Below are positions 1 through 5,887 of a DNA stretch of 9,811 nt, one piece after another; the stretch's first letter is position 1, and every line of letters starts with the position of its first letter. The stretch comes from HGM12713 sp045593725 (GTDB lineage Bacteria > Bacillota > Clostridia > Oscillospirales > CAG-272). A program made the position numbers and the translations under genes. Under the pieces are notes generated by a model, which was not told the origin of the DNA, ran no database searches, and saw only the letters and a list, made by a program, of their open reading frames with translations. Where the stretch lies: assembly GCA_045593725.1 (NCBI GenBank), contig JAZNXE010000032.1, positions 1 through 9,811 of the forward strand, in the 5' to 3' direction.

Positions 1-44
1 CCCTCAGTCAGCTTCGCTGACAGCTCCCTTTACACAAGGGAGCC
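1..44. repeat. Double-hairpin intergenic repeat at the left edge
   Basis: Two adjacent stem-loops fill the first 44 bases. The first pairs GTCAGC (7-12) with GCTGAC (16-21) around a 3-base loop. The second pairs GCTCCCTT (23-30) with AAGGGAGC (36-43) around a 5-base loop. From memory, very similar double hairpins are scattered between genes in many gut Clostridia genomes, so this is probably a copy of a dispersed repeat rather than a gene-specific terminator; that identity cannot be checked here. The element is cut by the window edge and may continue to the left. Confidence 0.6.
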
Positions 45-108
45 TTTGGCACGAGAACATTATGCGCTGACTTTTTTGCTTTCTGCTCGTCGGCAAAGCC
101 TACATGGA

Positions 109-132
109 ACCCCGCCACTATGGCGGGGTTTT
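109..132. terminator. GC-rich terminator-like hairpin
   Basis: AACCCCGCCA (109-118) pairs perfectly with TGGCGGGGTT (121-130 region) around a 2-3 base loop, and the right arm runs into a short T stretch. On the plus strand this could end a transcript arriving from the left of the window; on the minus strand the tail is weaker. It lies beyond the tRNA terminator, so it could also act as a second stop for minus-strand transcripts. No gene is recognisable in the approximately 64 bases between the edge repeat and this hairpin. Confidence 0.55.
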
Positions 133-142
133 CGGATACAAT

Positions 143-174
143 AAAAAAATCCAAGTCTTTCGACTTGGATTTTT
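143..174 (-). terminator. Intrinsic terminator of tRNA-Lys, probably bidirectional
   Basis: The arms ATCCAAGTC (149-157) and GACTTGGAT (162-170) pair perfectly around the 4-base loop tttc. Runs of A lie on the left and runs of T on the right, so the hairpin is followed by a U-tract in either direction. On the minus strand it begins directly after the encoded CCA end of the tRNA gene, as expected for a tRNA terminator. Confidence 0.85.
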
Positions 175-250
175 TGGTGCACCTTCAGGGATTCGAACCC
201 GGGACCCACTGATTAAGAGTCAGTTGCTCTACCAACTGAGCTAAAGGTGC
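175..250 (-). tRNA. tRNA-Lys, anticodon CUU
   Basis: This 76-base minus-strand gene folds as a complete tRNA and decodes AAG lysine codons. The acceptor arms are GCACCTT and AAGGTGC, the D arm contains AGCTCAGTTGGTAGAGC, and the anticodon stem ACTGA/TCAGT encloses the loop CTCTTAA with CTT at the anticodon positions. The T arm has the usual GGTTCGAATCC core. The discriminator base is A and the 3' CCA is encoded in the DNA. A consensus promoter lies just upstream and a terminator follows at once, so it appears to be a single-gene transcription unit. Confidence 0.96.
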
Positions 251-268
251 TTTTTTCGCAACGGGAAT

Positions 269-297
269 ATTATACCACACCCTACTCAGCTTGTCAA
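269..297 (-). promoter_or_regulatory. Consensus promoter for tRNA-Lys
   Basis: On the minus strand, TTGACA (292-297) is separated by exactly 17 bases from TATAAT (269-274). Both boxes match the sigma-A/sigma-70 consensus fully. The expected start site near 262 lies about 12 bases before the tRNA 5' end, which fits a strong stable-RNA promoter. It sits in the short gap after the transporter gene, so the tRNA is transcribed independently of it. Confidence 0.9.
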
Positions 298-316
298 TAG
301 TTATTTTAAAAAATAT

Positions 317-1015
317 TCAGTTTTTTATCAAGTTTTTTTCTTTCATTCTTCGAGCAATATAAACTATGGGCGTATCAAGCAGACTCGTGAAGATATATAT
401 AACGTAGCTGGATATCATAATCGATACAAAGGTTGCCATATCATACATTCCAAGAAAAGCAATGCTTGTGAATAAAACAGTATTCACTATCTGGGATATG
501 AGCGTAGAGCCATTGTTCCTCAGCCAAAGGAACTTTCTCGGTTCACCGCGCCTTGCGGTAAAATTCCACCACGCGTGGTACAGCCATACGTCAAATCTCT
601 GAGATATGGCATACCCCAAGGTGCTCGCAAGCATAAGTCTGGGGGTCTTTGAGAATATCTGCTTTATGGCAGACATTGCCACGTCAGAGGGCGAGGGCGT
701 ATAAAGCATCCAAAGTCCCGTAAACACCAGCATCGCTACCGAAGCAAAAATTCCGATATGTACTGCCTTAGTCGCATCTTCCTTGCTCTCGTTCTCACTT
801 AAAATATCGGTTACAAGATAAGTGGAGGCAAACATTACGTTACCAAGCGTCTGCTCCATCCCGAAGGCATCCACCAATATAAGCACCTCGATATTTGCCA
901 GAACAGTAGCAACCACTGAAAATGAAAACAGTCCCTGCTTTCCAAACATTCTATACGCCACTAATACCGCACCGTATATGACCACTACCGAAACCAATAA
1001 AATTATCTCATTCAT
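317..1015 (-). CDS. yhhQ: Queuosine precursor transporter, YhhQ/VUT family
   Basis: This integral membrane protein of 232 aa probably imports a 7-deazaguanine precursor of queuosine (preQ0/preQ1), the modified base of tRNA anticodons. It has about six or seven hydrophobic segments (roughly residues 3-20, 28-50, 56-70, 86-105, 124-138, 172-190, 194-215). Family hallmarks include the TYLVTDILSE stretch (65-74), RFDVW (140-144) and WLRNNGST (164-171) followed by SQ; the next Asp typical of the family is Asn178 here. I chose the Met at 1015 because GGAGG lies just upstream; a longer in-frame start at 1063 would lie inside the riboswitch terminator. A preQ1-I riboswitch in the leader supports the substrate independently. 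No clear terminator follows; the tRNA-Lys promoter comes directly after. QueT (COG4708) is a different preQ1 transporter family and fits less well. Confidence 0.9.
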   Translation of the reverse strand: MNEIILLVSVVVIYGAVLVAYRMFGKQGLFSFSVVATVLANIEVLILVDAFGMEQTLGNVMFASTYLVTDILSENESKEDATKAVHIGIFASVAMLVFTGLWMLYTPSPSDVAMSAIKQIFSKTPRLMLASTLGYAISQRFDVWLYHAWWNFTARRGEPRKFLWLRNNGSTLISQIVNTVLFTSIAFLGMYDMATFVSIMISSYVIYIFTSLLDTPIVYIARRMKEKNLIKN

Positions 1016-1036
1016 ATTTCCTCCAACAGAGCAAAC

Positions 1037-1107
1037 AAAAAACACGCCTACGAAGCGTGTCATCAGCCCGTAGTTTTGTTTAAGGACAGGATGGTTACGA
1101 ACTGTCC
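1037..1107 (-). promoter_or_regulatory. preQ1-I riboswitch with intrinsic terminator
   Basis: Reading the minus strand, stem P1 pairs GGACAG (1107-1102) with CTGTCC (1089-1084). The 12-base loop is TTCGTAACCATC, and an A-rich tail TTAAACAAAACTACGG follows. CGTA in the loop (1099-1096) can pair with TACG in the tail (1072-1069), giving the H-type pseudoknot of class preQ1-I. A terminator comes next: ACACGC (1060-1055) pairs with GCGTGT (1047-1042), followed by a run of U (1042-1037). The tail CTACG can instead pair with CGTAG in the terminator loop, which would act as the antiterminator. The inferred logic is that bound preQ1 fixes the pseudoknot, frees the terminator and turns the transporter gene off. 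Confidence 0.88.
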
Positions 1108-1122
1108 GTTATTAGCAGTAAA

Positions 1123-1151
1123 ATTGTACCATACTTTCAACAAAAAGTCAA
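1123..1151 (-). promoter_or_regulatory. Promoter of the preQ1 riboswitch-transporter unit
   Basis: On the minus strand TTGACT (1146-1151) and TACAAT (1123-1128) are separated by 17 bases, a near-consensus sigma-A promoter. The predicted start near 1116 lies about nine bases before the riboswitch P1 stem, so the whole leader is the aptamer and terminator. It lies in the gap shared with the divergent rubrerythrin gene. Confidence 0.82.
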
Positions 1152-1219
1152 TACCGAAGAATAATTTTTTTCCATCGGGCAAAAATAATATCAGTAAAAT
1201 TTACCTGAAGGAGATAAGT

Positions 1220-1783
1220 ATGGAAAAAGAATATCAGCCCTACGTTACCCCCGATGCCCTCAAGGGCACAAAGACCGAGCAAAATCTTCACACAGCGCTG
1301 TCAGGCGAAGCGCAGGCGTATATCCGCTACAAGCTTTTTGAGGCAAAGGCAAAGCAGGACGGATTTGTTGACATATCAAAAATATTCTGCGAAACCGCCG
1401 ACAACGAAAAGGAACACGCGGAGATATGGTTCAAATACCTTGGAGGCTGGGGTACTACCGAGAAAAATCTTGAAACCGCTGCGGGCGGTGAGCATTTCGA
1501 GTGGGAAACTATGTACGCTAAGTTTGCCGAGGAGGCAAGAGGTGAGGGCTTTGAGGAGCTTGCCGCCCTCTTTGAGCGAGTCGCTTCAATCGAAAAACAA
1601 CACGAGGCAAGATACGAGAAGCAGCGTCAGAAGATACTTGACGGTAAGGCTTTTTCCTCAGATTCCGAGGAAACCGAGTGGATATGCCTTTATTGCGGAT
1701 ACGTTGTCAAGGGAAAAACTCCTCCTCCAATGTGTCCCACCTGCCAAAAGCCTCAGGGATATTTTAAAGAGAAATGTGAATAA
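1220..1783 (+). CDS. rbr: Rubrerythrin
   Basis: This 187-aa cytoplasmic protein should reduce hydrogen peroxide with electrons from reduced rubredoxin or a similar donor, protecting an anaerobe from oxygen. Residues about 15-140 form a ferritin-like four-helix domain with the diiron ligand patterns E30-x6-Y37, EKEH (63-66), the EE pair at 104-105 and EKQH (125-128). Residues 153-187 are a rubredoxin-like domain with iron ligands Cys156, Cys159, Cys172 and Cys175. The length matches classical rubrerythrin. The start at 1220 follows AAGGAGA at good spacing; the frame stays open upstream to 1076, but that part overlaps the divergent promoter and riboswitch DNA. No clear promoter was resolved in the AT-rich 1160-1207 stretch. 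A strong terminator lies six bases after the stop. Confidence 0.95.
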   Translation: MEKEYQPYVTPDALKGTKTEQNLHTALSGEAQAYIRYKLFEAKAKQDGFVDISKIFCETADNEKEHAEIWFKYLGGWGTTEKNLETAAGGEHFEWETMYAKFAEEARGEGFEELAALFERVASIEKQHEARYEKQRQKILDGKAFSSDSEETEWICLYCGYVVKGKTPPPMCPTCQKPQGYFKEKCE

Positions 1784-1788
1784 TATGT

Positions 1789-1818
1789 GCCCCCCGTACA
1801 ACAAAACGGGGGGCTTTT
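1789..1818 (+). terminator. Rubrerythrin terminator
   Basis: GCCCCCCGT (1789-1797) pairs perfectly with ACGGGGGGC (1806-1814) around an 8-base loop, followed by TTTT. The stem is almost all G-C. It sits between two convergent genes; the opposite strand lacks a T-run after the stem, so it mainly serves the plus strand. A second, weaker inverted repeat (1821-1830 with 1840-1849) overlaps the stop codon of the convergent asparaginase-family gene. Confidence 0.9.
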
Positions 1819-1844
1819 AGCTTGAGAATAATCTTAATATATTC

Positions 1845-2867
1845 TTAAGTTACAAATTCGTTATTTATTTCAGAAAACATAAAATCATTCAATTTTTCCC
1901 CCACAAGACCGTAAGATATCCCTACCGTAAGCTTTGCATACGCCATCTCGGTTGTCATATCCAGTATATTTACCAAACCGCTCTTTACCATTTTGTATGC
2001 GGAAGAATACTGCTCGGCACCCAGCTTACACGGCGCTACAAACAGAGGTATGCCACGCTCATTGCATTTTTGGGCAAAATACAATATAGAATGAGAATCT
2101 TCCTCTACACACACAGTGCCCGAATGATATGAGGAGTGTACTACCGCCTTTGTTCTGTCAAGGCAGATGTCCGAATAGTCAAGTCCCGTGTATGGGTGCA
2201 GAAGCTTTATGCCATCACAAAGTCGGATTGGCAATTTCACACTCTTTCTCCGTTTTGAATATTCAGCACATTTTGAAAAAAGCTCTTTTGAGGAAACCGA
2301 GAGCGTCTGTCCCGCGCTGAAAAAATCCTGAGTATAGCTTGCACACTGCATAATGCGGCTACCCAAATGAAGATATATTTCCCCGTCCGAATTTCTGTAC
2401 GGCACATAGACGTTAGGAGCGATTGCACTCATTATAAGCTCCGCGGCAGCGCGGAAATTGGCGTTTGCGTTACTCTCCGCTTCCATAGGGGGCATGTCAC
2501 CAGACACCATCATAATCGGTATAGGAGAATCAGAAAACAGAACGGCAAGCAGTGCCGCGCTGTACGCTAAAGTGTCTGTTCCGTGCATTATTATAACCCC
2601 CGCATACTTGCTCATATCAAAGCTTCTCAGATGCTCAATTATTCTGTTAAGCTTCTCTAAGGTCATATTTTCACTCAGCGTTTGATATCCCTCGGGGATA
2701 TCCGAGTCTTCAAAAAGCTCCTTGCAGAGCCTTGCGTACTTAGAACCGCTCCTGCTGAAATTGGCGAGCAACGCTCTTTTGGCAATCTCGGGAGCAAGAG
2801 TGCGCCCTTCTTCCCCCGCTTGAGTGCATATAGTTCCCCCCGTATATACGGTCAATATTTTTGTCAT
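1845..2867 (-). CDS. Asparaginase-family amidohydrolase, possible catalytic Lys loss
   Basis: This 340-aa cytoplasmic protein has the AnsA/AnsB/GatD fold. Asparaginases hydrolyse Asn to Asp and ammonia; GatD is the glutaminase subunit of archaeal GatDE. The N-terminal TGGTI motif (9-13) supplies nucleophile Thr12, and HGTDT (95-99) supplies the Thr97-Asp98 pair. Family-like stretches follow at PIMMVSGDMPP (117-127) and in the Asn/Ala-rich helix near 132-145. Where relatives have a catalytic Lys (GatD pattern GTRVRK), this protein reads GSRIMQ (169-174), giving Gln174; this is an alignment by eye. I chose ATG 2867, which has GGAGG five bases upstream; a GTG at 2879 is the longer option. It lies downstream of gatB across a 57-base gap with a hairpin, probably in the same unit. 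Activity is uncertain. Confidence 0.82.
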   Translation of the reverse strand: MTKILTVYTGGTICTQAGEEGRTLAPEIAKRALLANFSRSGSKYARLCKELFEDSDIPEGYQTLSENMTLEKLNRIIEHLRSFDMSKYAGVIIMHGTDTLAYSAALLAVLFSDSPIPIMMVSGDMPPMEAESNANANFRAAAELIMSAIAPNVYVPYRNSDGEIYLHLGSRIMQCASYTQDFFSAGQTLSVSSKELFSKCAEYSKRRKSVKLPIRLCDGIKLLHPYTGLDYSDICLDRTKAVVHSSYHSGTVCVEEDSHSILYFAQKCNERGIPLFVAPCKLGAEQYSSAYKMVKSGLVNILDMTTEMAYAKLTVGISYGLVGEKLNDFMFSEINNEFVT

Positions 2868-2890
2868 ACCATCCTCCACGCCATACCAAA

Positions 2891-2919
2891 CACGCCTAAA
2901 GCGGATAGCTTTAGGCGTG
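2891..2919 (-). terminator. 12-bp hairpin between gatB and the asparaginase-family gene
   Basis: CACGCCTAAAGC (2891-2902) pairs perfectly with GCTTTAGGCGTG (2908-2919) around a 5-base loop. On the minus strand only TTT follows the stem before GG, so termination should be partial; on the plus strand AATTTTT follows. It starts a few bases after the gatB stop and ends about 14 bases before the GGAGG of the downstream gene. It could lower transcription of that gene relative to gatCAB or stabilise the upstream mRNA. Confidence 0.55.
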
Positions 2920-2924
2920 AATTT

Positions 2925-4367
2925 TTAAAGACTGTTAACTATATTTATAAGAACTGTTCTGAGAGTCTGGGGGTCACAGTTACCCTTAAGCTCCTTCATA
3001 CATTTACCGAAGAGCGACATGAGAGCCTTCTCCTTACCGCTCTTGTAATCGCTGACAGCCTTGGGGTCTGCCTCAACTACCTCACTTGCTACCTTCTCAA
3101 TAAGAGAGGTGTCGTTGGATACGATAAATCCGTTCTTCTGGGCGTATTCCGCGGGCTTTATGCCGCTGTCCTCAAACATTGCCGAAAGTATCTTCTTGGC
3201 GTTTGCGCGACCTACCTTACCGCCACTAACGAGAAGTATAAGCTCTCCGAGAACCTCTCCGTTAAGGTGAAGCATATCGTATGTCATCTTCCGCGCGTTA
3301 AGAATACTCATAACCTCGGATATCATCCAGTTAGCCGCATCCTTCGCGCTCTTGCAAACGGCGTAAGCGCCCTCAAAGCATTCGCAAAGAGCGATGCTCT
3401 TGGTTATCTGCTCCGCGTCGTACTCGCTAAGACCGTATTCCTCTGTATAACGCTCGCGCTTTACCTCGGGAAATTCGGGAAGGGTTGCCTTAACCGCTCC
3501 GTACCACTCGTCGTCAATTACCACGGGCATTACGTTAGGGTCGGGGAAATAACGGTAATCTCCCGCCGTTTCCTTACTTCTCATAGCAAAGCTCTTTCCC
3601 TTGATATCGTCCCAACGTCTGGTTTCCTGAACAAGCACCTCTGTGCCGTTTTCAATTGCGTCAATGTGTCTTGCGGTTTCGTACTCGATAGCGCGCTTTA
3701 TAGCCTCTATGGAGTTCATATTCTTCATCTCGGTACGCACACCCAGCTTATCGCTTCCCTCGGGGCGAACCGAGAGGTTAACATCACAGCGCATAGTTCC
3801 GTGCGCCATCTCGCACTCAGCAACCTTTGCGTAACGAAGAAGAGTTTTAAGGCGCTCAAGATAAGCCTCTACCTCCTCTGCGCTTGAGAGGTCGGGCTGG
3901 CTGACTATTTCTATTAACGGAACACTGGTACGGTTAAAGTCAACGTGTGTTGTATCCTCTCTGATGTCGTGGACCAGCTTGCCCGCGTCCTCCTCCATGT
4001 GTATCTGCTTGATACGCACGTTCTTCTTACCCTTTGAGGTTTCTATCTCCACAAGTCCGTTCACAGCCACGGGAGCAAACCACTGGGTAGTCTGGTAAGC
4101 CGCAGGCAGGTCTGGATAGTAATAGCTCTTCTTATCAAAGGTAGTGGTGCGGTTAATGTGACAGTTAAGCATCATTCCCGCCTTCATTCCGAAGTCAACC
4201 ACTCTCTTGTTTACCACGGGAAGCATACCGGGCATACCGCAGCATGCGGGACAAACGTGAGAGTTGGGGTCTGCACCGTAGGAGTGAGCTGAGCAAGAGC
4301 AGAAAATCTTAGACTTAGTAGCAAGCTCTACGTGAACCTCAAGTCCAATGACTGTTTCGTATCTCAT
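2925..4367 (-). CDS. gatB: Aspartyl/glutamyl-tRNA amidotransferase subunit B
   Basis: GatB is the kinase/transamidase subunit of GatCAB: it activates Asp on Asp-tRNA(Asn) (or Glu on Glu-tRNA(Gln)) with ATP, then transfers ammonia. At 480 aa the length is normal. The N-terminal cradle has GLEVHVEL (8-15) with Glu10 and His12, a zinc site with Cys23, Cys25, Cys39 and Cys42, HMEEDAGK (123-130) and PLIEIV (150-155). The C-terminal helical and YqeY-like region is present (DYKSGKEKALMSLFGKCMKE). Several usually conserved positions differ: Ala89 where Lys is usual in YPDLPKxYQ, Ser148 for Gly in the NRxGxPLIEIV region, and Ala188-His189 where M(E/Q)EGSxRCD is usual. The start lies two bases past the gatA stop, with its ribosome site GGAGGG inside the gatA end, so translation is likely coupled. 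Confidence 0.93.
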   Translation of the reverse strand: MRYETVIGLEVHVELATKSKIFCSCSAHSYGADPNSHVCPACCGMPGMLPVVNKRVVDFGMKAGMMLNCHINRTTTFDKKSYYYPDLPAAYQTTQWFAPVAVNGLVEIETSKGKKNVRIKQIHMEEDAGKLVHDIREDTTHVDFNRTSVPLIEIVSQPDLSSAEEVEAYLERLKTLLRYAKVAECEMAHGTMRCDVNLSVRPEGSDKLGVRTEMKNMNSIEAIKRAIEYETARHIDAIENGTEVLVQETRRWDDIKGKSFAMRSKETAGDYRYFPDPNVMPVVIDDEWYGAVKATLPEFPEVKRERYTEEYGLSEYDAEQITKSIALCECFEGAYAVCKSAKDAANWMISEVMSILNARKMTYDMLHLNGEVLGELILLVSGGKVGRANAKKILSAMFEDSGIKPAEYAQKNGFIVSNDTSLIEKVASEVVEADPKAVSDYKSGKEKALMSLFGKCMKELKGNCDPQTLRTVLINIVNSL

Positions 4368-4369
4368 AT

Positions 4370-5563
4370 TTATCTGCCCTCCTTTTCATAAAGCTCTGCC
4401 GCACGAAGAAGCGTACCCTCTGAAAATGCCTTACCTACAAGCTGTACTCCGCCAACGACTACTGCGGGAAGTCCGCTTATGGATGCGGGGGCGGTATAGA
4501 AATTCTCCTCAAAAGACAGGCTCTTATTTTCCTTTACCATATCCTCGGTGTATTCCATAGCCGAGCAGGCTGGCATAAGAACAGCGTCAAAATCCTTGAA
4601 TATTTCGGCAAAGCGCTCAACAATCACACGGCGTACGCGAAGTGCCTTGTCATATACCTTCATATAGTTTTCGGTAGAAAGAGTATCCGAGCCGAAAAGT
4701 ATTGCCTTTTTAAGAAGCTCTCCAAACGCCTCGGTGCGGCTATTTGTGTAAAGCTCGTCAATTCCCGAAAAATTCTTGGCGCGGTATCCGTATTTCACTC
4801 CGTCGTAGCGCGATACGTTGTTGCAAAGTTCAGCGCTCATAAGAACGTTCCAAGCGGGACGTGAAGCGGCAATGATATCGTCCTCTATCTCAACGACCTC
4901 TACTCCGTTGTTTCTGAGAGTAGCCTTGAACTGGCAAAGCTTAGCCTCAACGCTCTTGTCTATTCCCTTTTCCATAGAGCCGAGAACAGCTACGCGGCGA
5001 AGCTCTGAGCACTTCTTTACAGATTGGCAAAGCTCCTCACTAAGGCTTGTTCCGTCCTTACCGTCGTGTCCGACTATAACGTCAAGAAGCTCCTTGCAAT
5101 CACGAGAATTTTTCGCCATCACACTCACACACTCACCGGAGCAAACTACGGGGATAGTGCCGTATCTTGATACGACTCCGTAGGTAGGCTTTACGCTTAC
5201 AAGTCCATTCTGGGCAGCGGCACGGCGAACCGTTCCGTTAACGTCAAGACATATAGCTACCTTGACCTCGTCTGCCTTGAGTGCCTCGGCAGTAGCATTG
5301 AGAAGAACTCCATCCTTTACGTTAGCTCCGTTGTAGGAGGTCTCTCCCACAAGGTCGATTGCGAACTCACCTACGTCTGTCTTTCCCACAAGGTCATATC
5401 CCGCGTTTTTAGCGCGTGTCAACACCTCAGCCTCAAAAAGGCTCATATATCCGTCAAGCATCTTAGAGCCTGCGGCGGTAGGCATATCGGCAGTAAGCAT
5501 CATACCGTCAGCAACTATTGCCTTCTCTGACGCAATATCCTTTTTAGAAGTATATATTTTCAT
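4370..5563 (-). CDS. gatA: GatA homologue, shortened and lacking the amidase triad
   Basis: By position and sequence this is GatA, which normally hydrolyses glutamine to supply ammonia to GatB. It is 397 aa against a usual length of about 485; the frame is intact. About 60 N-terminal residues of the family are missing, and the loop before the C-terminal QLVGKAF stretch is shortened. GatA is recognisable from GKTDVGEF (60-67), KPTYGVVSRYG (125-135), YDGVKYGYR near the middle and SGLPAVVV near the end. Aligned by eye to Staphylococcus aureus GatA, catalytic Lys79 is Ala18 (IVADG), Ser154 of the SSGGS loop is Leu87, and nucleophile Ser178 is Thr111 in NGTVRRAA. It should therefore not be a normal glutaminase. 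I chose ATG 5563, behind TAGGAGG; a longer frame to 5605 would overlap gatC. It may keep a scaffold role or use another ammonia source. Confidence 0.88.
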   Translation of the reverse strand: MKIYTSKKDIASEKAIVADGMMLTADMPTAAGSKMLDGYMSLFEAEVLTRAKNAGYDLVGKTDVGEFAIDLVGETSYNGANVKDGVLLNATAEALKADEVKVAICLDVNGTVRRAAAQNGLVSVKPTYGVVSRYGTIPVVCSGECVSVMAKNSRDCKELLDVIVGHDGKDGTSLSEELCQSVKKCSELRRVAVLGSMEKGIDKSVEAKLCQFKATLRNNGVEVVEIEDDIIAASRPAWNVLMSAELCNNVSRYDGVKYGYRAKNFSGIDELYTNSRTEAFGELLKKAILFGSDTLSTENYMKVYDKALRVRRVIVERFAEIFKDFDAVLMPACSAMEYTEDMVKENKSLSFEENFYTAPASISGLPAVVVGGVQLVGKAFSEGTLLRAAELYEKEGR

Positions 5564-5580
5564 TCTTAGCCTCCTACCAA

Positions 5581-5862
5581 TTATTCTACAACGCGGGGTA
5601 CACACCAGTATCCCTCATCGGTCTCGGGAGCGCCTGACTGAAGCTCCTCACGGGTAAAGGGCTGTGATACCACGTCGTCGCGCACTACTGTCATAATAGG
5701 CATAACGTGCACCATTCTCTCCACATTTTCGGTATCTATGGCGTCCAAGGCTTTCAGGTCATTCTCTCTGTTATTACAAAAATCAATGACTTCATCCTTT
5801 TGGGTCTGCGTAAGACTAAGCTGATTGAGCATCTCAAGTATTCTGAGTGTCTCTTTTTCCAT
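5581..5862 (-). CDS. gatC: Aspartyl/glutamyl-tRNA amidotransferase subunit C
   Basis: GatC is the small linker subunit that wraps around GatA and contacts GatB. This 93-aa protein has the normal length. The N-terminal helical part (1-40) is followed by the conserved C-terminal belt: VVRDDVV near 59-65, TREEL near 70, GAPETDEGYW and the terminal VPRVVE. The start at 5862 follows AAAGGAG at a slightly long nine-base spacing. It begins 25 bases after aspS and ends 17 bases before gatA, so it is an operon member. The well-conserved C-terminus suggests it still docks with partner subunits despite the divergent GatA. Confidence 0.93.
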   Translation of the reverse strand: MEKETLRILEMLNQLSLTQTQKDEVIDFCNNRENDLKALDAIDTENVERMVHVMPIMTVVRDDVVSQPFTREELQSGAPETDEGYWCVPRVVE

Positions 5863-5887
5863 ATCATTAAACTCCTTTGCTTACAGA

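Noticed and set aside
1016..1063. Longer N-terminus for the queuosine precursor transporter, starting at 1063
   Set aside because: These bases form the riboswitch terminator and the ribosome-binding site GGAGG of the Met at 1015; the extension is leader RNA.
1076..1219. Extended rubrerythrin start at 1076
   Set aside because: The extension covers the divergent promoter and riboswitch, has no ribosome site, and the family begins near the Met at 1220, which follows AAGGAGA.
2682..3887. 401-codon plus-strand open frame opposite gatB and the asparaginase-family gene
   Set aside because: It spans two real genes and the hairpin between them on the other strand, with no ribosome site or recognisable domain.
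4370..5563. gatA as a pseudogene
   Set aside because: The frame is fully open, has its own ribosome site, is spaced like an operon gene, and its remaining motifs are conserved; loss of the triad looks like divergence rather than decay.
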